A model generated the notes under the pieces. That model had not been told where the DNA came from, ran no database searches, and saw nothing but the letters and a program-made list of their open reading frames with translations. Positions 7,889 through 17,459 of a DNA stretch of 64,000 nt are shown in pieces. How positions within the stretch are numbered: position 1 is the first letter of the stretch; each line of letters opens with the position of its first letter. Source of the DNA: G963678255 sp963678255 (lineage in GTDB: Bacteria > Cloacimonadota > Cloacimonadia > Cloacimonadales > WRIO01); the NCBI GenBank assembly GCA_963678255.2, contig CAXXTW010000001.1, positions 868,001-932,000 of the forward strand, given 5' to 3'. The translations under genes were made by a program, and so were the position numbers.

Positions 7889-9268
7889 ATGAAAAATAAA
7901 AATAGTATGATACGCAGATCGATGAAGATCTCAATTGAAGAAGGAGCTTTTGCTCAGGTTTTTTCTTCACTGGTTTCTATTGGTAATTCTTTTATTACGA
8001 AGTATGCCATTCTCCTTAAAGCTTCTCCGATACACTTTAGCATCATTTCTTCCATCTCACAGCTTTCTCAACTCTTTCAATTAGTCGGCATACTTATCTC
8101 CAGAAACACAAATCAGCTAAAAAAGAAAACTGTTTTTTATGCCTTTGTAGGAAGAGCAATCAATCTGCTGTTATTTATCCCACTGTTTATCTTCAATCCA
8201 GCATTATCTTTGGGAATATTTATCTTTATCCTACTATTATCAGCTGGAATGCAAAATATTAGTGGAAATATGTGGACAGCTTGGATTGCAGATTTAATCC
8301 CGAAAAATATCAGAGGACGCTTTTTCTCTAAAAGAATGCAGATTCTTATGTTCTACGGATTGATTATTGGCTACTTTTTTAGTTTTATTATCGATCTCTT
8401 TGAAACCTCTTCAAATAGCTGGAAAGCCGTATTACTTAATAAACTGAACTTAGTTTCTGTTTTTAAAACGCAATATCAAGCTTATGGACTATACATCGTC
8501 TTCTTTATCGGAACTCTCATCGGATTATATGGCTTAAAACTACTAAATAAGCAGCCTGAAAGGATTAGAAAAGAAAAATTCCATGAAGACAATGGCTCTA
8601 TACTTGAACCTTTAAAAAACAGCAATTTCAGAAAACTAGCCTTTTTTAATCTCTGGTGGATGTTTGCCATTGGTATTGGTGCACCTTTCTGGGGTCCTTT
8701 TATGATGAAAAAGCTTCATATGTCGATGCTGGAAATCCAATTGTACTCCACAATACAAACAGTTAGTATGTTGGTAGCTTTCCGATGGTGGGGGAAGTTT
8801 ATTGATCGGTTTGGTAACCGTACCACAATGAAAATCTGTGTCTTTATGGGTAGTTTAAATGCTTTCATTTGGATTTTCTTCAAACCAGATGCTTATGCTT
8901 TTATTTGGTTTGAAAGTATTCTCGCTGGTTTTATGTGGAGTGGTGCCAATCTTGTGACTATGAATTTTGTCTTATCTGTTAGTCCAAAAGGAAAAGAACA
9001 AATCTGGTCTGGGGTTTATAGTTCTATTGGTGGCTTGATGATGATGAGCACCATGCTCTTGAGTGGATTGTTTTATCCTAGCTCTTTAGATATTCTGGGA
9101 TTAAAGCTTGAACCTGAACAAGTATTGTTTGGAATCACCGCTTTATTAAGAATGACTGCTGAGATTCCTTTGCATTTTGTCAAAGAACCTTCAGGAATTC
9201 CTTTTAGAAAAACCATCAGAATTATCCATCTTTCTCTCCTCAGACGGATGGGAAAATTCATTGGATAA
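7889..9268 (+). CDS. MFS transporter
   Basis: A 459-residue integral membrane protein with about 12 hydrophobic segments. The start region has a basic cytoplasmic tail (MKNKNSMIRRSMKIS), and GFRW-like loop residues occur as VAFRWWGKFIDRFGNRTTMK between helices 8 and 9, a major-facilitator loop motif. MFSs of this size move small solutes by proton symport or antiport, and the substrate here is unknown. No convincing ribosome site precedes ATG 7889, and an internal ATG at 7907 is an alternative. The gene is separated by 134 bp from the C-S lyase gene downstream, so co-transcription is uncertain. Confidence 0.8.
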   Translation: MKNKNSMIRRSMKISIEEGAFAQVFSSLVSIGNSFITKYAILLKASPIHFSIISSISQLSQLFQLVGILISRNTNQLKKKTVFYAFVGRAINLLLFIPLFIFNPALSLGIFIFILLLSAGMQNISGNMWTAWIADLIPKNIRGRFFSKRMQILMFYGLIIGYFFSFIIDLFETSSNSWKAVLLNKLNLVSVFKTQYQAYGLYIVFFIGTLIGLYGLKLLNKQPERIRKEKFHEDNGSILEPLKNSNFRKLAFFNLWWMFAIGIGAPFWGPFMMKKLHMSMLEIQLYSTIQTVSMLVAFRWWGKFIDRFGNRTTMKICVFMGSLNAFIWIFFKPDAYAFIWFESILAGFMWSGANLVTMNFVLSVSPKGKEQIWSGVYSSIGGLMMMSTMLLSGLFYPSSLDILGLKLEPEQVLFGITALLRMTAEIPLHFVKEPSGIPFRKTIRIIHLSLLRRMGKFIG

Positions 9269-9402
9269 ACCTATTTTTCATGTTTGGCACAATTCTTGTA
9301 TTAGTAAATATGTAAAATAGTGTGATTTATTTGTAAAAACCTTTACAAATATTGCTTGATTTGAGAAAATGAATAAAATAAAAAACTTAAAAGAGGTGAT
9401 TA

Positions 9403-10593
9403 ATGAAGTATTCTTTCGATATTGATGTCGATCGCCGGAATACAGGTTCTTTTAAATGGGACTGGTGTCAGCAAATCTTTGGAACTGAGGATATCTTGCC
9501 AATGTCAATTGCTGATATGGACATTCCTGTACCACCCCAGGTGATAGAAACGATCAAAAAGAGAGCAGAACACCCTGTTCTTGGTTATTCAGTGCGAACT
9601 GATGGTTATTTTGATTCTGTAATTTCCTGGATGGACAGAAGATTTGATTGGTCTATTAACAAAGATTGGATTCTAAGCACGCCTGGTATTGTTCCTGCGC
9701 TTAGCTTTGCTGTTTATACTTTTACACAACCTGGAGATAAAATCCTAATTCAACCCCCTGTATATCATCCTTTCTTCGACGCGATTACCTGTAACAATCG
9801 CATTTTGGTTGAAAATAAATTAAAAGAAGTTTGTTCAAAAGACAACCCAGACAGAGTTTATTATGAAATTGATTTTGAAGACTTAGAATTAAAACTAAAA
9901 GATGTTAAACTAATGATCATTTGCTCTCCACATAATCCTGTTGGAAGAGTATGGAAAAAAGAAGAATTAGAAAGAATTGGTAGATTGTGCAAAGAAAACG
10001 GAGTGATTATTCTTTCTGACGAAATACATGCAGATTTAATATATAAACCAAACACTCATATTCCTTTTGGATCACTTGAAGAATTCCATGATATTTCTAT
10101 CACCTGTATGGCTCCAAGTAAAACCTTCAATGTGGCTGGTCTCTGTGCTTCCATTGTTATGATTCCCAATGCTGATATTAGAAAACGATTTTCTGACACG
10201 ATGTGGAATTGTGGTATCTTTTTAGGAAATATCTTTGGTAATGTCGTTCTTGAAACCTGCTATAATGAGTGTGAAGAATGGCTCGAAGAGCTGTTATTAT
10301 ACCTAAAGGAAAACAGAAATTATATCAATGATTATATTGAAACAAATATCCCTCAATTAAAAGTTACTCATTCTGAAGCGACCTTCCTCACTTGGATTGA
10401 CTTTAGAAGTTTAAACTTTGCTACCCATGAAGAGCTGGAAAAATTCTTAATTGAAAAAGCTCATATTGGTTTAGATACCGGTTCAAAATTCGGTGAAAGC
10501 GGGAATGGTTTTATGAGACTAAATTATGGTTGCAATCGTAAAATGCTTGAAGAAGCAATGACAAGATTGCAAAAAGCAGTTAACGAATTGTAA
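9403..10593 (+). CDS. patB: MalY/PatB-family C-S lyase (cystathionine beta-lyase-type aminotransferase fold)
   Basis: A 396-residue PLP enzyme of fold type I. Family marks are FDIDVDRRNTGSFKWDW at the N-terminus, PMSIADMDIPVPPQV, and the PLP lysine in APSKTFNVAGL (about residue 241). SPHNPVGRVW and SDEIHADL carry the usual Asn and Asp cofactor contacts. MalY/PatB enzymes split cystathionine or cysteine conjugates to pyruvate, ammonia and a thiol in the cytoplasm. Length matches the family (~390). The ribosome site AAAGAGGTG fits the chosen ATG, and a clear terminator follows, so it is probably monocistronic. Confidence 0.88.
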   Translation: MKYSFDIDVDRRNTGSFKWDWCQQIFGTEDILPMSIADMDIPVPPQVIETIKKRAEHPVLGYSVRTDGYFDSVISWMDRRFDWSINKDWILSTPGIVPALSFAVYTFTQPGDKILIQPPVYHPFFDAITCNNRILVENKLKEVCSKDNPDRVYYEIDFEDLELKLKDVKLMIICSPHNPVGRVWKKEELERIGRLCKENGVIILSDEIHADLIYKPNTHIPFGSLEEFHDISITCMAPSKTFNVAGLCASIVMIPNADIRKRFSDTMWNCGIFLGNIFGNVVLETCYNECEEWLEELLLYLKENRNYINDYIETNIPQLKVTHSEATFLTWIDFRSLNFATHEELEKFLIEKAHIGLDTGSKFGESGNGFMRLNYGCNRKMLEEAMTRLQKAVNEL

Positions 10594-10614
10594 TAGTAAT
10601 TATTCATTTTACAA

Positions 10615-10649
10615 TAAAAGCAGGATTGATTTCCTGCTTTTATTTTTGG
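10615..10649 (+). terminator. Rho-independent terminator after the C-S lyase gene
   Basis: TAAAAGCAGGA (10615-10625) pairs perfectly with TCCTGCTTTTA (10632-10642) around a 6-base loop, followed by a T run. Confidence 0.85.
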
Positions 10650-10760
10650 GAATAATTATTGCTTCTTTAAATAAAAAAAAGAGGGATGTCTGAGTAGATT
10701 TCTTATCTGATTATCTTTGTATTATTTGCTGATAAGTCACTTTGCATCTAAGGAGTTGAT

Positions 10761-11591
10761 ATGAGTCATAATATTGAAGAATTGAAATTGTTTATTGAAG
10801 AAAGATTTAACACCCCTGATTGGGCTCCTGGTTATGAAGAATATGAACACTTTATTGAGTTTAAACATCTCATAAACCGTGGTATCATTCGATCTGCTGA
10901 GTATATTGACGGAGCTTGGATTACAAATACTTGGGTGAAAAAATGGATATTATTAGGCTTTAAGATTGGTAAAATGGCAGATTTCTCCAATCATGGTTTT
11001 CCCTATTATGACAAACATACCTACCCCATTAAACAATTTGATATTCAAGATAAAATCAGATTGGTTCCAGGTGGATCATCTGTCCGAGATGGCGCATTCG
11101 TCGGTAAAAATGTGACCATCATGCCGCCTAGTTATATTAACGTAGGAGCTTATGTTGATGAAGGCTCTATGATTGATTCTCATGCTCTTGTGGGGAGTTG
11201 TGCGCAAATTGGAAAAAATGTACATATCAGTGCTGCTGCAATTATTGGAGGTGTTTTGGAACCAATCGGAGCAAACCCGGTTATTATTGAAGATGAAGTT
11301 TTCATCGGCGGAAATACAGGGATTTATGAAGGCACGATTGTTCAAAAAAGAGCAATTATAGCTGCTGGTGTTATCATCACCGCCGGAACTCCGGTCTATG
11401 ATGCAGTTGAAGGATTTTATCTTCCAAAACATGAAGGTAGAGGTGTTACTATTCCTGAAAATGCGGTTGTCGTTGCAGGAACCAGAGCTTTAAAATCACA
11501 TCCAGACCATCATGTTTATTGCCCGATAATTATTAAATACAGAGATGATAAAACAGAAAGTTCTGTTGTTTTAGAATCACTTCTGAGATAA
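10761..11591 (+). CDS. dapD: 2,3,4,5-tetrahydropyridine-2,6-dicarboxylate N-succinyltransferase
   Basis: A 276-residue enzyme of the lysine/diaminopimelate pathway, using succinyl-CoA to block tetrahydrodipicolinate. An N-terminal helical part (1-100) is followed by left-handed beta-helix hexapeptide repeats: VRDGAFVGKNVTIMPPSYIN, YVDEGSMIDSHALVGSCAQI and GGVLEPIGANPVIIEDEVFI. PGGSSVRDGAFVG and the end of the helix (VAGTRALKS) are typical. The length equals the family norm (~275). A strong site (TAAGGAG) precedes the ATG. An aminotransferase gene follows 11 bp downstream in the same operon. The product feeds meso-DAP for peptidoglycan as well as lysine. Confidence 0.93.
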   Translation: MSHNIEELKLFIEERFNTPDWAPGYEEYEHFIEFKHLINRGIIRSAEYIDGAWITNTWVKKWILLGFKIGKMADFSNHGFPYYDKHTYPIKQFDIQDKIRLVPGGSSVRDGAFVGKNVTIMPPSYINVGAYVDEGSMIDSHALVGSCAQIGKNVHISAAAIIGGVLEPIGANPVIIEDEVFIGGNTGIYEGTIVQKRAIIAAGVIITAGTPVYDAVEGFYLPKHEGRGVTIPENAVVVAGTRALKSHPDHHVYCPIIIKYRDDKTESSVVLESLLR

Positions 11592-11602
11592 GGAAAAAAT
11601 AA

Positions 11603-12703
11603 ATGCTGGCTGATCGTATAAAGTTTGTAAAAAAATCAATTATCAGAGAAATCTATGATAATGCAAAAGAAGGAGCCATAAATCTTGGTTTAGGTGAAAT
11701 TCAATTCGAAACCCCCAATCTGATACGTATGGCTGGTAAACAAGCCATTAATCAAGGTGAATTATTCTATACCGCCAATGCTGGCTTAATCAATTTAAGA
11801 AAGCTCATTGCCGTTAAATATAACACAGCTTATTCTAATGTTTGTGTCACAAATGGAGCTCAGGAAGCTATCTTTGCTGTGCTTTATAGTTTGATTAATC
11901 CCGGAGATCTTGTTTTGATCGCAGACCCAACCTTTTTAGCTTATAAAACAATAGCTGAAATGCTTGGAGGTAAAATCATTACTTTTGATACAGATCAGGA
12001 AAATAACTTTAATATCAATTGGACTTCTCTTGAACAGGCTTTAGCACTTAAACCAAAAGTTCTATTTCTTAATCATCCTTCCAATCCAACAGGTAGAGCT
12101 TTTAATCAGGATGAAATAAATAAGATTTCCCAATTGTGTAAATCTCATCAGGTTCTTTTAATCGTCGATGAAGTTTATCTTGAGGTTGGTCTGGATAAAG
12201 CGATCCCTTCTTTTTGGAATGGGGAAGATCACATCATTGTGATTTCAGGTTTATCAAAATCTCATTGTATGACTGGTTGGAGATTAGGTTGGATTTCTGC
12301 TCATGAACCCTTAATCAATAGTTTTATTATTGCTCATCAGTATATATCCACTTGTGCTTCTGTGGTTTCTCAAAAAGCAGCTATTCGTGCCTTATCTGAA
12401 AAGGGCTCTCTTGCTAATGAAAAGTTAAGAAAATCTCTTAGAAAGAATTATCTTTTTTCACTTTATTTATTAAAGAAGAAATTACCTGCTGAAGATATTA
12501 TCATTCCTGAGTCTGCTCCTTACCTTTTTGTCAATATCCATCGTGAGGATCTCCAATTCTGCAAAGACCTCGCTCAAAAAGGTGTCATCATCATTCCTGG
12601 TAGTGCCTTTGGTAATAAGGGCAAACAATTTGTACGAATCAATTATGCTTTAACACCCAAAAGATTAAGAATCGGATTAAACAGGTTTTTAAAATATCTT
12701 TAA
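11603..12703 (+). CDS. Class I/II aminotransferase, candidate N-succinyl-DAP aminotransferase
   Basis: A 366-residue PLP aminotransferase. Visible marks: INLGLGEIQFETP near the N-terminus, TNGAQEAIFAVLYSLINPGD, NHPSNPTGRAF, VDEVYLEVGL, and the PLP lysine in ISGLSKSHCMTGWRLGWI. Arg of VRINYAL near the end would bind the substrate carboxylate. Its place 11 bp after dapD suggests it performs the next step, transamination to N-succinyl-L,L-DAP (DapC role). The closest relatives by eye are general aspartate/aromatic aminotransferases, so the role rests on context. A terminator shared with the convergent gene follows. Confidence 0.82.
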   Translation: MLADRIKFVKKSIIREIYDNAKEGAINLGLGEIQFETPNLIRMAGKQAINQGELFYTANAGLINLRKLIAVKYNTAYSNVCVTNGAQEAIFAVLYSLINPGDLVLIADPTFLAYKTIAEMLGGKIITFDTDQENNFNINWTSLEQALALKPKVLFLNHPSNPTGRAFNQDEINKISQLCKSHQVLLIVDEVYLEVGLDKAIPSFWNGEDHIIVISGLSKSHCMTGWRLGWISAHEPLINSFIIAHQYISTCASVVSQKAAIRALSEKGSLANEKLRKSLRKNYLFSLYLLKKKLPAEDIIIPESAPYLFVNIHREDLQFCKDLAQKGVIIIPGSAFGNKGKQFVRINYALTPKRLRIGLNRFLKYL

Positions 12704-12730
12704 AATAAAGATTTAATCCTAAGTAAATAA

Positions 12731-12763
12731 TAAAAAGGACAAGCTCATCACTTGTCCTTTTTA
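12731..12763. terminator. Bidirectional terminator
   Basis: TAAAAAGGACAAG (12731-12743) pairs with CTTGTCCTTTTTA (12751-12763) around a 7-base loop, with T-rich sequence in both directions. It serves the dapD operon and the convergent minus-strand genes. Confidence 0.85.
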
Positions 12764-12777
12764 TTGATCCAATATTT

Positions 12778-14025
12778 CTATTTTAATAAAGTAATTGTTT
12801 TCTTACTGACAATTTGTCCATTTTTTTTTGCAATACTAAAATAAATCCCATTACCACAAGGATTTCCTTTAGAATTCTTTCCATTCCAAATAAGCTGATG
12901 TCCTTTGCCTGAAATTACTTTTTGTCCTTTAATATTGAATATACAAATTTCTTCAACCGAAGGGTCCTGAGCTTTAATTGTAATTTCCTGTTTAAACGGA
13001 TTAGGATAACTCATCATACTGATTGGTTTAACACTGATATCATTATTGGCTGTTCCACTTGAATATATTTTCATATCTACTGCACCTAAAGCACAAACAT
13101 ATTCACGAATTAATACATCTTCTGTATTTCGAACTTCTACTCTTGAGTTTTCTGTAAAACTTGCTTTCAATATGTATTTTAAACCTTGATCAAAAAGAAT
13201 TAAACTTCCTCCTGGTGAATATGGGTTTGTGGTACTGTTTATAAAGCTTTGAGCATTAAGATCATAAACAAAAAATCCTGCACTCATTCCATCTCCAAAA
13301 TAGAGTTTATGATCCTCTACTGACATGGTATTTGGGTATGAACCAATATTTATCGTGTTGGTTACTGTATTGTTTTCAGGATCAATTACATCTGCTTTTC
13401 CAGTCTGAGCATTATAATCCCCAGTACATAAGACATATATGTTTTGCTCATAATATACCAGCACTTGTGGATTAAGTGATACAGATATTTCCTGAGTTTT
13501 AGTAAAAGTTTCTAAATCAATAACCGCAACCTTCCCAGGATTATAGTCAGGATAACTATAACCTGAACATGCTACATATAAGTGGTTGTTATGGATTAAC
13601 ATCCCTGCAGGTCCAAAACCAACTTCAAGGGATTTGATCTCATCAGTGTTTTTATTTATCTGAAATAATTTTTTATTGAGAAACCCAGTTACATAAAAAT
13701 GTGTGTCTGTTTCTAGCATATTCCAAGGATTTGTTGAGTTTTCTAAATCATATGATTTAATAAAAGTACCGCTTTCACGATTATAACCCTTAATGTTGTT
13801 GTCTCCTGAATTTACCAACCAGAGATTGTCTCCAGAAAAATGAACTTGATTTGAATATAAGCCTGTTTGAATAAAACTGTTATTTACACTATGATCAACT
13901 AAATCTATTTTCGAAACAGTTGAGCTCCCTGAATTTAACACATACATTGTTTTAGCATTTACCTGACCAATCATCATCATTAAAATGATTGCCATTAAAA
14001 CATTAATCTTAATTAAGATTCTCAT
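12778..14025 (-). CDS. BtuG/YncE-like beta-propeller with T9SS sorting domain
   Basis: A 415-residue secreted protein. Start: the open frame begins at 14037, but GGAGG inside it sits just before ATG 14025, giving a signal peptide (MRILIKINVLMAIILMMMIG). Residues ~25-310 are YncE-type propeller blades (MYVLNSGSSTVSKIDL, LYVACSGYSYPDYNPGKVAV, KLYFGDGMSAGFFVYDL). The C-terminal ~75 residues are a type A T9SS sorting domain (YPNPF, IFNIKGQKV, GNGIYF, KKTITLLK). It lies directly downstream of a TonB receptor and a BtuD-like ATPase. In Bacteroides, BtuG propellers capture cobamides at the surface for BtuB as lipoproteins. Here the export route would differ. The B12 role is an inference from context. 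Confidence 0.8.
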   Translation of the reverse strand: MRILIKINVLMAIILMMMIGQVNAKTMYVLNSGSSTVSKIDLVDHSVNNSFIQTGLYSNQVHFSGDNLWLVNSGDNNIKGYNRESGTFIKSYDLENSTNPWNMLETDTHFYVTGFLNKKLFQINKNTDEIKSLEVGFGPAGMLIHNNHLYVACSGYSYPDYNPGKVAVIDLETFTKTQEISVSLNPQVLVYYEQNIYVLCTGDYNAQTGKADVIDPENNTVTNTINIGSYPNTMSVEDHKLYFGDGMSAGFFVYDLNAQSFINSTTNPYSPGGSLILFDQGLKYILKASFTENSRVEVRNTEDVLIREYVCALGAVDMKIYSSGTANNDISVKPISMMSYPNPFKQEITIKAQDPSVEEICIFNIKGQKVISGKGHQLIWNGKNSKGNPCGNGIYFSIAKKNGQIVSKKTITLLK

Positions 14026-14036
14026 TTTTTCCTCCA

Positions 14037-16172
14037 TTATATTTTATATGTTATTTTAAATTGTGTTTGCCAGTTAATTCCTGGTTCTGGATTGTAAATA
14101 TAGACTTCATAGGATTTATTGAATACATTCATTATTGAAAAAATCAGGCTTAGATCAATAGCCTTTATTGATTTGTGATAACTACTATGCGTATTCCAGA
14201 TTTCAAATTGACTTAAGGGATTGATTAACTGGTCTTTTGTTGTCCATTGCTCACCTGTGGCTTTGTATTCAATTGTTTGATGAAATGCTTTATACTCTAA
14301 ATCTAAACTGGCATTTAATGTCCAAGAAGGTGTGTATATCAAATATTTGTTATACAAATCACTTTCACTATTATCTGGTTTTCTACTTTTATTTCTGGCA
14401 ATTGTTCTAGTGTAATTACATGAAAATTTCTGTTTATGTATAAACTCCCAATTAAAAACAGATTCATAATTAACGATCTCAGCTGTTGTAATATTAAAGG
14501 GTTTCCATCCATGTAAGGAACGATCCCAATATATCTGATCTTTTGTAGTATTCTTCCAATAAGCCTGACTAATTTTTGGATTATCCCCAATTTCAGTGCT
14601 AATTCGATAACCTTTTGAACGTTCAGGTTTTAAATTAGGATTTCCAACCGTTTGAGAATCTCCCTTCCAATATAAATCATAAAAGGAAGGTAGCATATAA
14701 GATGTCCCATAGTTCATTTGTATCTTTGTCGGTATATAAGTGTTTAAATTTATGGTCTCTTCAAAACGGTAGCTTTGATTTGTGTTAAATTTTTGATTGT
14801 AATCCAGCCTAAAGGTCAAACTATGCTTAAGATCGATATACGAAGATCCCTTTGTTTCCTGATTTACCTGAGTATAAGCAGAATAAAATTCCCTGGATAC
14901 TGGAGCTATGTTTTGACTTAGATTTAACTGATCTTGATAAGAGTATTTTTCATTCTTATACTCAGCCCCTTCTGTGAAATTAAATATCAAAAACGGGTGA
15001 TAAATGTTACTCTTTATCCCATGAATGACTTGATGATGATCACTATCAGATTTATAAAAGGGAATGCTTGCTTTTAAATTTTCGTAAGATGTGTCATCTT
15101 TAAAGTAATAACCATGAAACGAATATCCTCTTTCCTTCCCTTTTTTGTCATAAGTTAGATAACTTCTGCTATTGTTGCCTGATAGTGTACACCCTTCATA
15201 AAGATTGGAATAATTATAGGGTCCAGGTAACTGATTATTAAACAGTCTGATATTTGAATTTATATCCAATATTCCTTTAAAAACTTCACGTTGGTAATTT
15301 ACACCAAAAACCTGATATCGCTTCTTATTCTCTTTTCTTTTTTCAGTTAACCCAGTATTTCTGTCTGTATATTCAAAATCGTTATCTGTAGTTAAAAAAG
15401 TATAATTAACGCCAATTTGAGAATGGTTGTTTTTAAAAGATAGATCTGCTTTTTGATGAATTAACCCAAATGATCCAAAAAAAGAGCTAAAAGATCCCTT
15501 ACTCTGATCGGATTTTTTACTTTTTATTGATATAATTCCTGCTATAGCACCAGAACCACTTTCAACAGAAGCATTGTTCTTAATGATTTCTACGGATTCT
15601 ATTCTGTCTGAAGGTATTGTGCTTAAATCCATTTCCATACCTGAGGGATTTAAAACTAGACCATCCAGCATGACAATCGTATGCTTTGGTGAATGACCTG
15701 ATAAGACTATGGTTTTGCTCTCTCCGCTTAAAACATTTCCTTTTATCTCGATTCCACTATTGCCTTGCACCCAATCTGCTACAGTCTGATCTTTTTTATT
15801 ACTAAGATCTTCCTTTTTTATCTTCTGACTGCTTTCCAGTATTGTAAGCCTATCATCTTCTTTTCCAAGCACATGGATAGAATTAAACAATATTGCTTTT
15901 CTTTTTAATAAAATCTCCTGATTCACTCCCTGTTTGAATAATACGCCTCGTGTCTCATAATCTATCTTTTTAAAAATTAAATATTCTGAAGCCTGGACAC
16001 CTTTTATGGTAAAGTAGCCTAAACTGTCTGTCCAGGTTATTACCTTGTCAGATTGAACAGATACGCCACTTATGGCATTGCCCTTTTCATCTTTTACAAA
16101 ACCTGAAAAGATCATGGCAAATAATCCAATGGAAAAGCAGGAAAATAAGATAATTATGATTACTTTCTTCAT
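14037..16172 (-). CDS. btuB: TonB-dependent outer-membrane receptor, probable corrinoid receptor
   Basis: A 711-residue outer-membrane protein: signal peptide (1-20), CarboxypepD_reg-like domain (~21-95, GFVKDEKGNAISGVSVQSD), plug domain (~110-215, VADWVQGNSGIEIKGN, IVMLDGLVLNPSGMEMDLST, RIESVEIIKNNASVESGSGA) and a 22-strand-type barrel to the C-terminus, ending FKITYKI. The plug tail motif (VESVEII-GSGAIAG) is canonical. It lies 1 bp behind the BtuD-like ATPase gene. BtuB-type identity comes from the riboswitch-controlled BtuF/BtuC genes of the same locus and the adjacent propeller. A siderophore receptor cannot be excluded from the sequence alone. Confidence 0.82.
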   Translation of the reverse strand: MKKVIIIILFSCFSIGLFAMIFSGFVKDEKGNAISGVSVQSDKVITWTDSLGYFTIKGVQASEYLIFKKIDYETRGVLFKQGVNQEILLKRKAILFNSIHVLGKEDDRLTILESSQKIKKEDLSNKKDQTVADWVQGNSGIEIKGNVLSGESKTIVLSGHSPKHTIVMLDGLVLNPSGMEMDLSTIPSDRIESVEIIKNNASVESGSGAIAGIISIKSKKSDQSKGSFSSFFGSFGLIHQKADLSFKNNHSQIGVNYTFLTTDNDFEYTDRNTGLTEKRKENKKRYQVFGVNYQREVFKGILDINSNIRLFNNQLPGPYNYSNLYEGCTLSGNNSRSYLTYDKKGKERGYSFHGYYFKDDTSYENLKASIPFYKSDSDHHQVIHGIKSNIYHPFLIFNFTEGAEYKNEKYSYQDQLNLSQNIAPVSREFYSAYTQVNQETKGSSYIDLKHSLTFRLDYNQKFNTNQSYRFEETINLNTYIPTKIQMNYGTSYMLPSFYDLYWKGDSQTVGNPNLKPERSKGYRISTEIGDNPKISQAYWKNTTKDQIYWDRSLHGWKPFNITTAEIVNYESVFNWEFIHKQKFSCNYTRTIARNKSRKPDNSESDLYNKYLIYTPSWTLNASLDLEYKAFHQTIEYKATGEQWTTKDQLINPLSQFEIWNTHSSYHKSIKAIDLSLIFSIMNVFNKSYEVYIYNPEPGINWQTQFKITYKI

Positions 16173-16173
16173 C

Positions 16174-16953
16174 TTATATCCTTTTCTCTGTATAATATAG
16201 GATGGGTTTATGTGAGGTTGGATTTACTAATAACCCTGCATCAATCTGAAAGACTTTCCTAATCATTTCATAAGTGATCAGTTTTTCAGGATGACCATCT
16301 CCAACTAAAGAACCTTCCTTTAAAATAATAATTCTATCACAATACTCAGAAGACAGATTGATATTGTGTGAAATGATTAATATGGTTTTATGCTCTTGCT
16401 GATTGATATCCTTTAATAAATTCATAATCTCAACTTGATGATTTAAGTCTAAAAAAGAAAGTGTTTCATCCAGCATGATAATATCAGTATCCTGAGCAAG
16501 AGCTCTGGCAATTAGTACTCTTTGTTTTTCACCACCACTCAAAGAATTATAGGAACGATCAGATAAGTAATTCAGATTTAATCTATCCATGATTTCATGA
16601 CTTACTTTATAATCCTGTTCAGAGTAATTGCCCCAATATTCTACATAGGGAAATCTACCCATTAAGATGAGATCCTGAACCGAATAATCAAATTGTAGAT
16701 GCGTTTCTTGGGGAATCAAGGTGATGAGCTGGGAGAGTGCTTTTCTCTCTATAGCACGCAGATTTTGACCTTTAAGCCACACTTCTCCTCTATGGAAAGG
16801 AATCAATCCCAAGACTGCTTTTAACAAGGTTGATTTCCCTGCTCCATTGGGACCAATTATTGATATAAATTCTCCTTTTTTGATTTGAAAGGCTACATTA
16901 TCCAGAATGGTCTTTTCTTCAATCTTAACTGATAACTCTTTTATTCTCAGCAT
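16174..16953 (-). CDS. btuD: ABC transporter ATPase, FecE/BtuD type
   Basis: A 259-residue ATPase for uptake across the inner membrane. Walker A GPNGAGKST (~37-45), Q-loop LIPQETHLQF, signature SLSGGEKQRVLIARAL, Walker B DTDIIMLDETLSFLDL and switch His in LIISHNINL are all intact. The family (iron-siderophore, heme and B12) fits the FecCD permease and substrate-binding protein encoded 2.4 kb away on the same strand. The first ATG is at 16953, and the start context AGAAAGGATATAAT is good. It heads a transcript also carrying the receptor and the propeller. The upstream 71 bp to the start of the divergent isc operon leave no room for a riboswitch. Confidence 0.85.
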   Translation of the reverse strand: MLRIKELSVKIEEKTILDNVAFQIKKGEFISIIGPNGAGKSTLLKAVLGLIPFHRGEVWLKGQNLRAIERKALSQLITLIPQETHLQFDYSVQDLILMGRFPYVEYWGNYSEQDYKVSHEIMDRLNLNYLSDRSYNSLSGGEKQRVLIARALAQDTDIIMLDETLSFLDLNHQVEIMNLLKDINQQEHKTILIISHNINLSSEYCDRIIILKEGSLVGDGHPEKLITYEMIRKVFQIDAGLLVNPTSHKPILYYTEKRI

Positions 16954-16988
16954 ATTATATCCTTTCTAATATTATTTTAAAAAAATAC

Positions 16989-17018
16989 TTGTCAAAAAAG
17001 CTTGCTATCTCCTACTAA
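16989..17018 (+). promoter_or_regulatory. Promoter of the isc-type operon
   Basis: TTGTCA (16989-16994) and TACTAA (17013-17018) are separated by 18 bp, 31 bp before the GTG start of the Rrf2 regulator. The same ~95-bp gap must also hold the start of the divergent ATPase gene. It is a likely site of Rrf2 autoregulation, although I see no clear operator palindrome. Confidence 0.5.
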
Positions 17019-17048
17019 TCTACTATGTTATTAAGAAAGGAGGAGAAA

Positions 17049-17459
17049 GTGCAGATAACTTCGAAAACAGAATACTCAATCAGAGCTTTATGCGAGCTGG
17101 TTTTCGCTTCTGAACCTCTGTCTCTTAGGAAAATCAGTGAAGCTCAAAAGCTTCCTGTTAAATATTTGGAACATTTATTTAGAAATTTGAAAAGCCATGA
17201 TATTGTAAACAGCATACCCGGACCTAAAGGAGGATATGTTTTAAGTAAAGACGCTGATAAAATTTCTTTGTTTAATATTATAAAATCAGTTGAAGAAACT
17301 GAACAATATGTTGATTGTGAAAAACGGGAAAACTCGGAATATTGTATCGGTAAACCCTGTGGTTTTCACAGAGTATGGTCTGAGATTAATACCCATATGG
17401 AAGAATACTATTCTTCAATCACTTTAGAAAATATTTGTAAAAAGATAAAGGAGATATAA
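17049..17459 (+). CDS. Rrf2-family transcriptional regulator (IscR-like)
   Basis: A 136-residue regulator. GTG 17049 is preferred because AAAGGAGGAGAAA precedes it and it gives the usual N-terminus (VQITSKTEYSIRALCEL), the first helices of the winged HTH. The open frame itself starts at 17025. Next come the recognition region LRKISEAQKLPVKYLEHLFR, wing PGPKGGYVLSKD, then three cysteines (DCEKRENSEYCIGKPC) at spacing C-X8-C-X4-C, suitable for a [2Fe-2S] cluster as in IscR or NsrR. It directly precedes a cysteine desulfurase, with the stop and next ATG overlapping. It therefore probably senses Fe-S status and controls this operon. Confidence 0.88.
   Translation: MQITSKTEYSIRALCELVFASEPLSLRKISEAQKLPVKYLEHLFRNLKSHDIVNSIPGPKGGYVLSKDADKISLFNIIKSVEETEQYVDCEKRENSEYCIGKPCGFHRVWSEINTHMEEYYSSITLENICKKIKEI

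Noticed and set aside
16954..17048. A second riboswitch upstream of the BtuD-like gene
   Set aside because: Only ~95 bp are available and no B12 box or core elements are present.
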